Positions 63,613 to 64,000 of a DNA stretch of 64,000 nt are shown one piece after another. The stretch lies in assembly GCF_001708445.1 (NCBI RefSeq), contig NZ_CP015637.1, positions 1,799,001-1,863,000 of the forward strand, read 5' to 3'. The position numbers and the translations under genes were made by a program. The first letter of the stretch is position 1. Every line of letters starts with the position of its first letter. The stretch is from Pseudomonas fluorescens. Its GTDB lineage: Bacteria; Pseudomonadota; Gammaproteobacteria; Pseudomonadales; Pseudomonadaceae. The notes under the pieces were generated by a model, which searched no databases, was not told the DNA's origin, and saw only the letters and a program-made list of their open reading frames with translations.

Positions 63613-64000
63613 GCGGTTTCATCCACCCAGCGTTGTTCCAATCCGGTTTTGGGCCCGCGGGGTGGCGTGCCCAGGTGGCAATCCAGATCGCCGACGTTGA
63701 GCCCCGATGACACCAGGCGCTCGCGAAGGCTGCCCAGGTGGCTCTCGATCAGGCTGGCGGTGAAGGCGCGCGAGGCCCACAACTGGCTGGACAGCTTGCC
63801 TTGGGTCAGTTGCGCCTGGACCTGCAACGGCCCCAGCGGCTCCATATCGAAGGCCAATTCGACGCGCCAAAGCATCTGCTTGGGGTCCTTCTTTTCTTTA
63901 CGTTCAGGCTGTTCCTTGTCCGGCGTCGGCTCTTCACGCTGGAACTTGACCTGCAACGGCACGATGTCTTGCAACGTGCGCATGGGGATTTCCAGTTGCC
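63609..64000 (-). CDS. FliK-like flagellar hook-length control protein (partial)
   Basis: C-terminal part of a protein resembling FliK: LGPLQVQAQLTQGKLSSQLWA, then SLIESHLGSLRERLVSSGLNVGDLDC, as in the FliK_C domain that binds FlhB. The frame continues past the window edge, so the N-terminus is missing. It is coupled to the FlhB-like gene. Confidence 0.82.
   Translation of the reverse strand, partial: QLEIPMRTLQDIVPLQVKFQREEPTPDKEQPERKEKKDPKQMLWRVELAFDMEPLGPLQVQAQLTQGKLSSQLWASRAFTASLIESHLGSLRERLVSSGLNVGDLDCHLGTPPRGPKTGLEQRWVDETA

Overview
The window is chromosomal DNA from a fluorescent pseudomonad, most likely of the Pseudomonas fluorescens group. The evidence is the gene content (oprI, cysB, ohr/ohrR, efp with earP, gpx-ospR next to a sagS-like hybrid kinase, class II DAHP synthase), high-GC codon use, and GTGGGAGGG..CTTGC and GTGGCGAGCGGGCTTGCC type REP/REPIN repeats between genes. 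Almost everything is core genome. No prophage, insertion sequence, CRISPR array, tRNA or rRNA was seen. The only clearly decayed accessory gene is an Rhs N-terminal remnant near 30-31 kb.

Layout. 0-4.1 kb: TSUP permease, divergent LysR regulator, then ohrR, ohr and a secreted alpha/beta hydrolase. 4.1-13 kb: efp with its Arg32 rhamnosyltransferase earP, a Gre-like factor, cysB, a universal stress protein, a 5'-nucleotidase, a PanE-like reductase with a thioredoxin-like protein, a PilZ-like protein and class I DAHP synthase. 13-20 kb: oprI facing an L,D-transpeptidase, tesA divergent from a YbbA/YbbP-type ABC pair, and greB. 19.7-24.5 kb: an uncharacterised cluster of a coiled-coil protein, an ABC ATPase, a permease and a GldG-like protein. 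25-31 kb: DoxX, an MltF-like transglycosylase, TatD, a chemoreceptor and the Rhs remnant. 31-46 kb: class II DAHP synthase, a SpeE-like methyltransferase, crotonase, DEAD-box helicase, DODA dioxygenase, tpm, htpX, alaA-like, msrB, gpx-ospR, sagS-like, a DUF815 ATPase and free-Met-sulfoxide reductase. 46-54 kb: a BvgS/BvgA-like phosphorelay with a stand-alone receiver, dGTPase and an EAL protein. 54-64 kb: a YqjD/YqjE-type membrane operon, Amt, a Kef-type antiporter, a LexA-boxed small gene, an RluA-family pseudouridine synthase, molybdopterin genes (mobA, moaB, moeA), and FlhB-like plus FliK-like genes running off the right edge.

Themes. Peroxide and methionine-oxidation defence recurs: ohrR/ohr, gpx/ospR, msrB and msrC. 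The ohr and gpx promoters carry nearly identical palindromic cores (TTGCRCGCAA), which suggests related or overlapping control by the two OhrR-type regulators. Envelope maintenance (oprI with an L,D-transpeptidase, MltF, htpX), surface sensing and c-di-GMP signalling (sagS-like, BvgS-like, EAL, PilZ-like) are the other main groups.

The most interesting unexplained items are the 19.7-24.5 kb ABC/GldG-like/coiled-coil cluster with a degenerate ATPase, a CTG-N10-CAG LexA box in front of a small orphan gene at 58.9 kb, an FlhB-like domain with NPPR where FlhB has NPTH, the truncated Rhs gene, and REPINs flanked by mirrored 18-bp tandem repeats.
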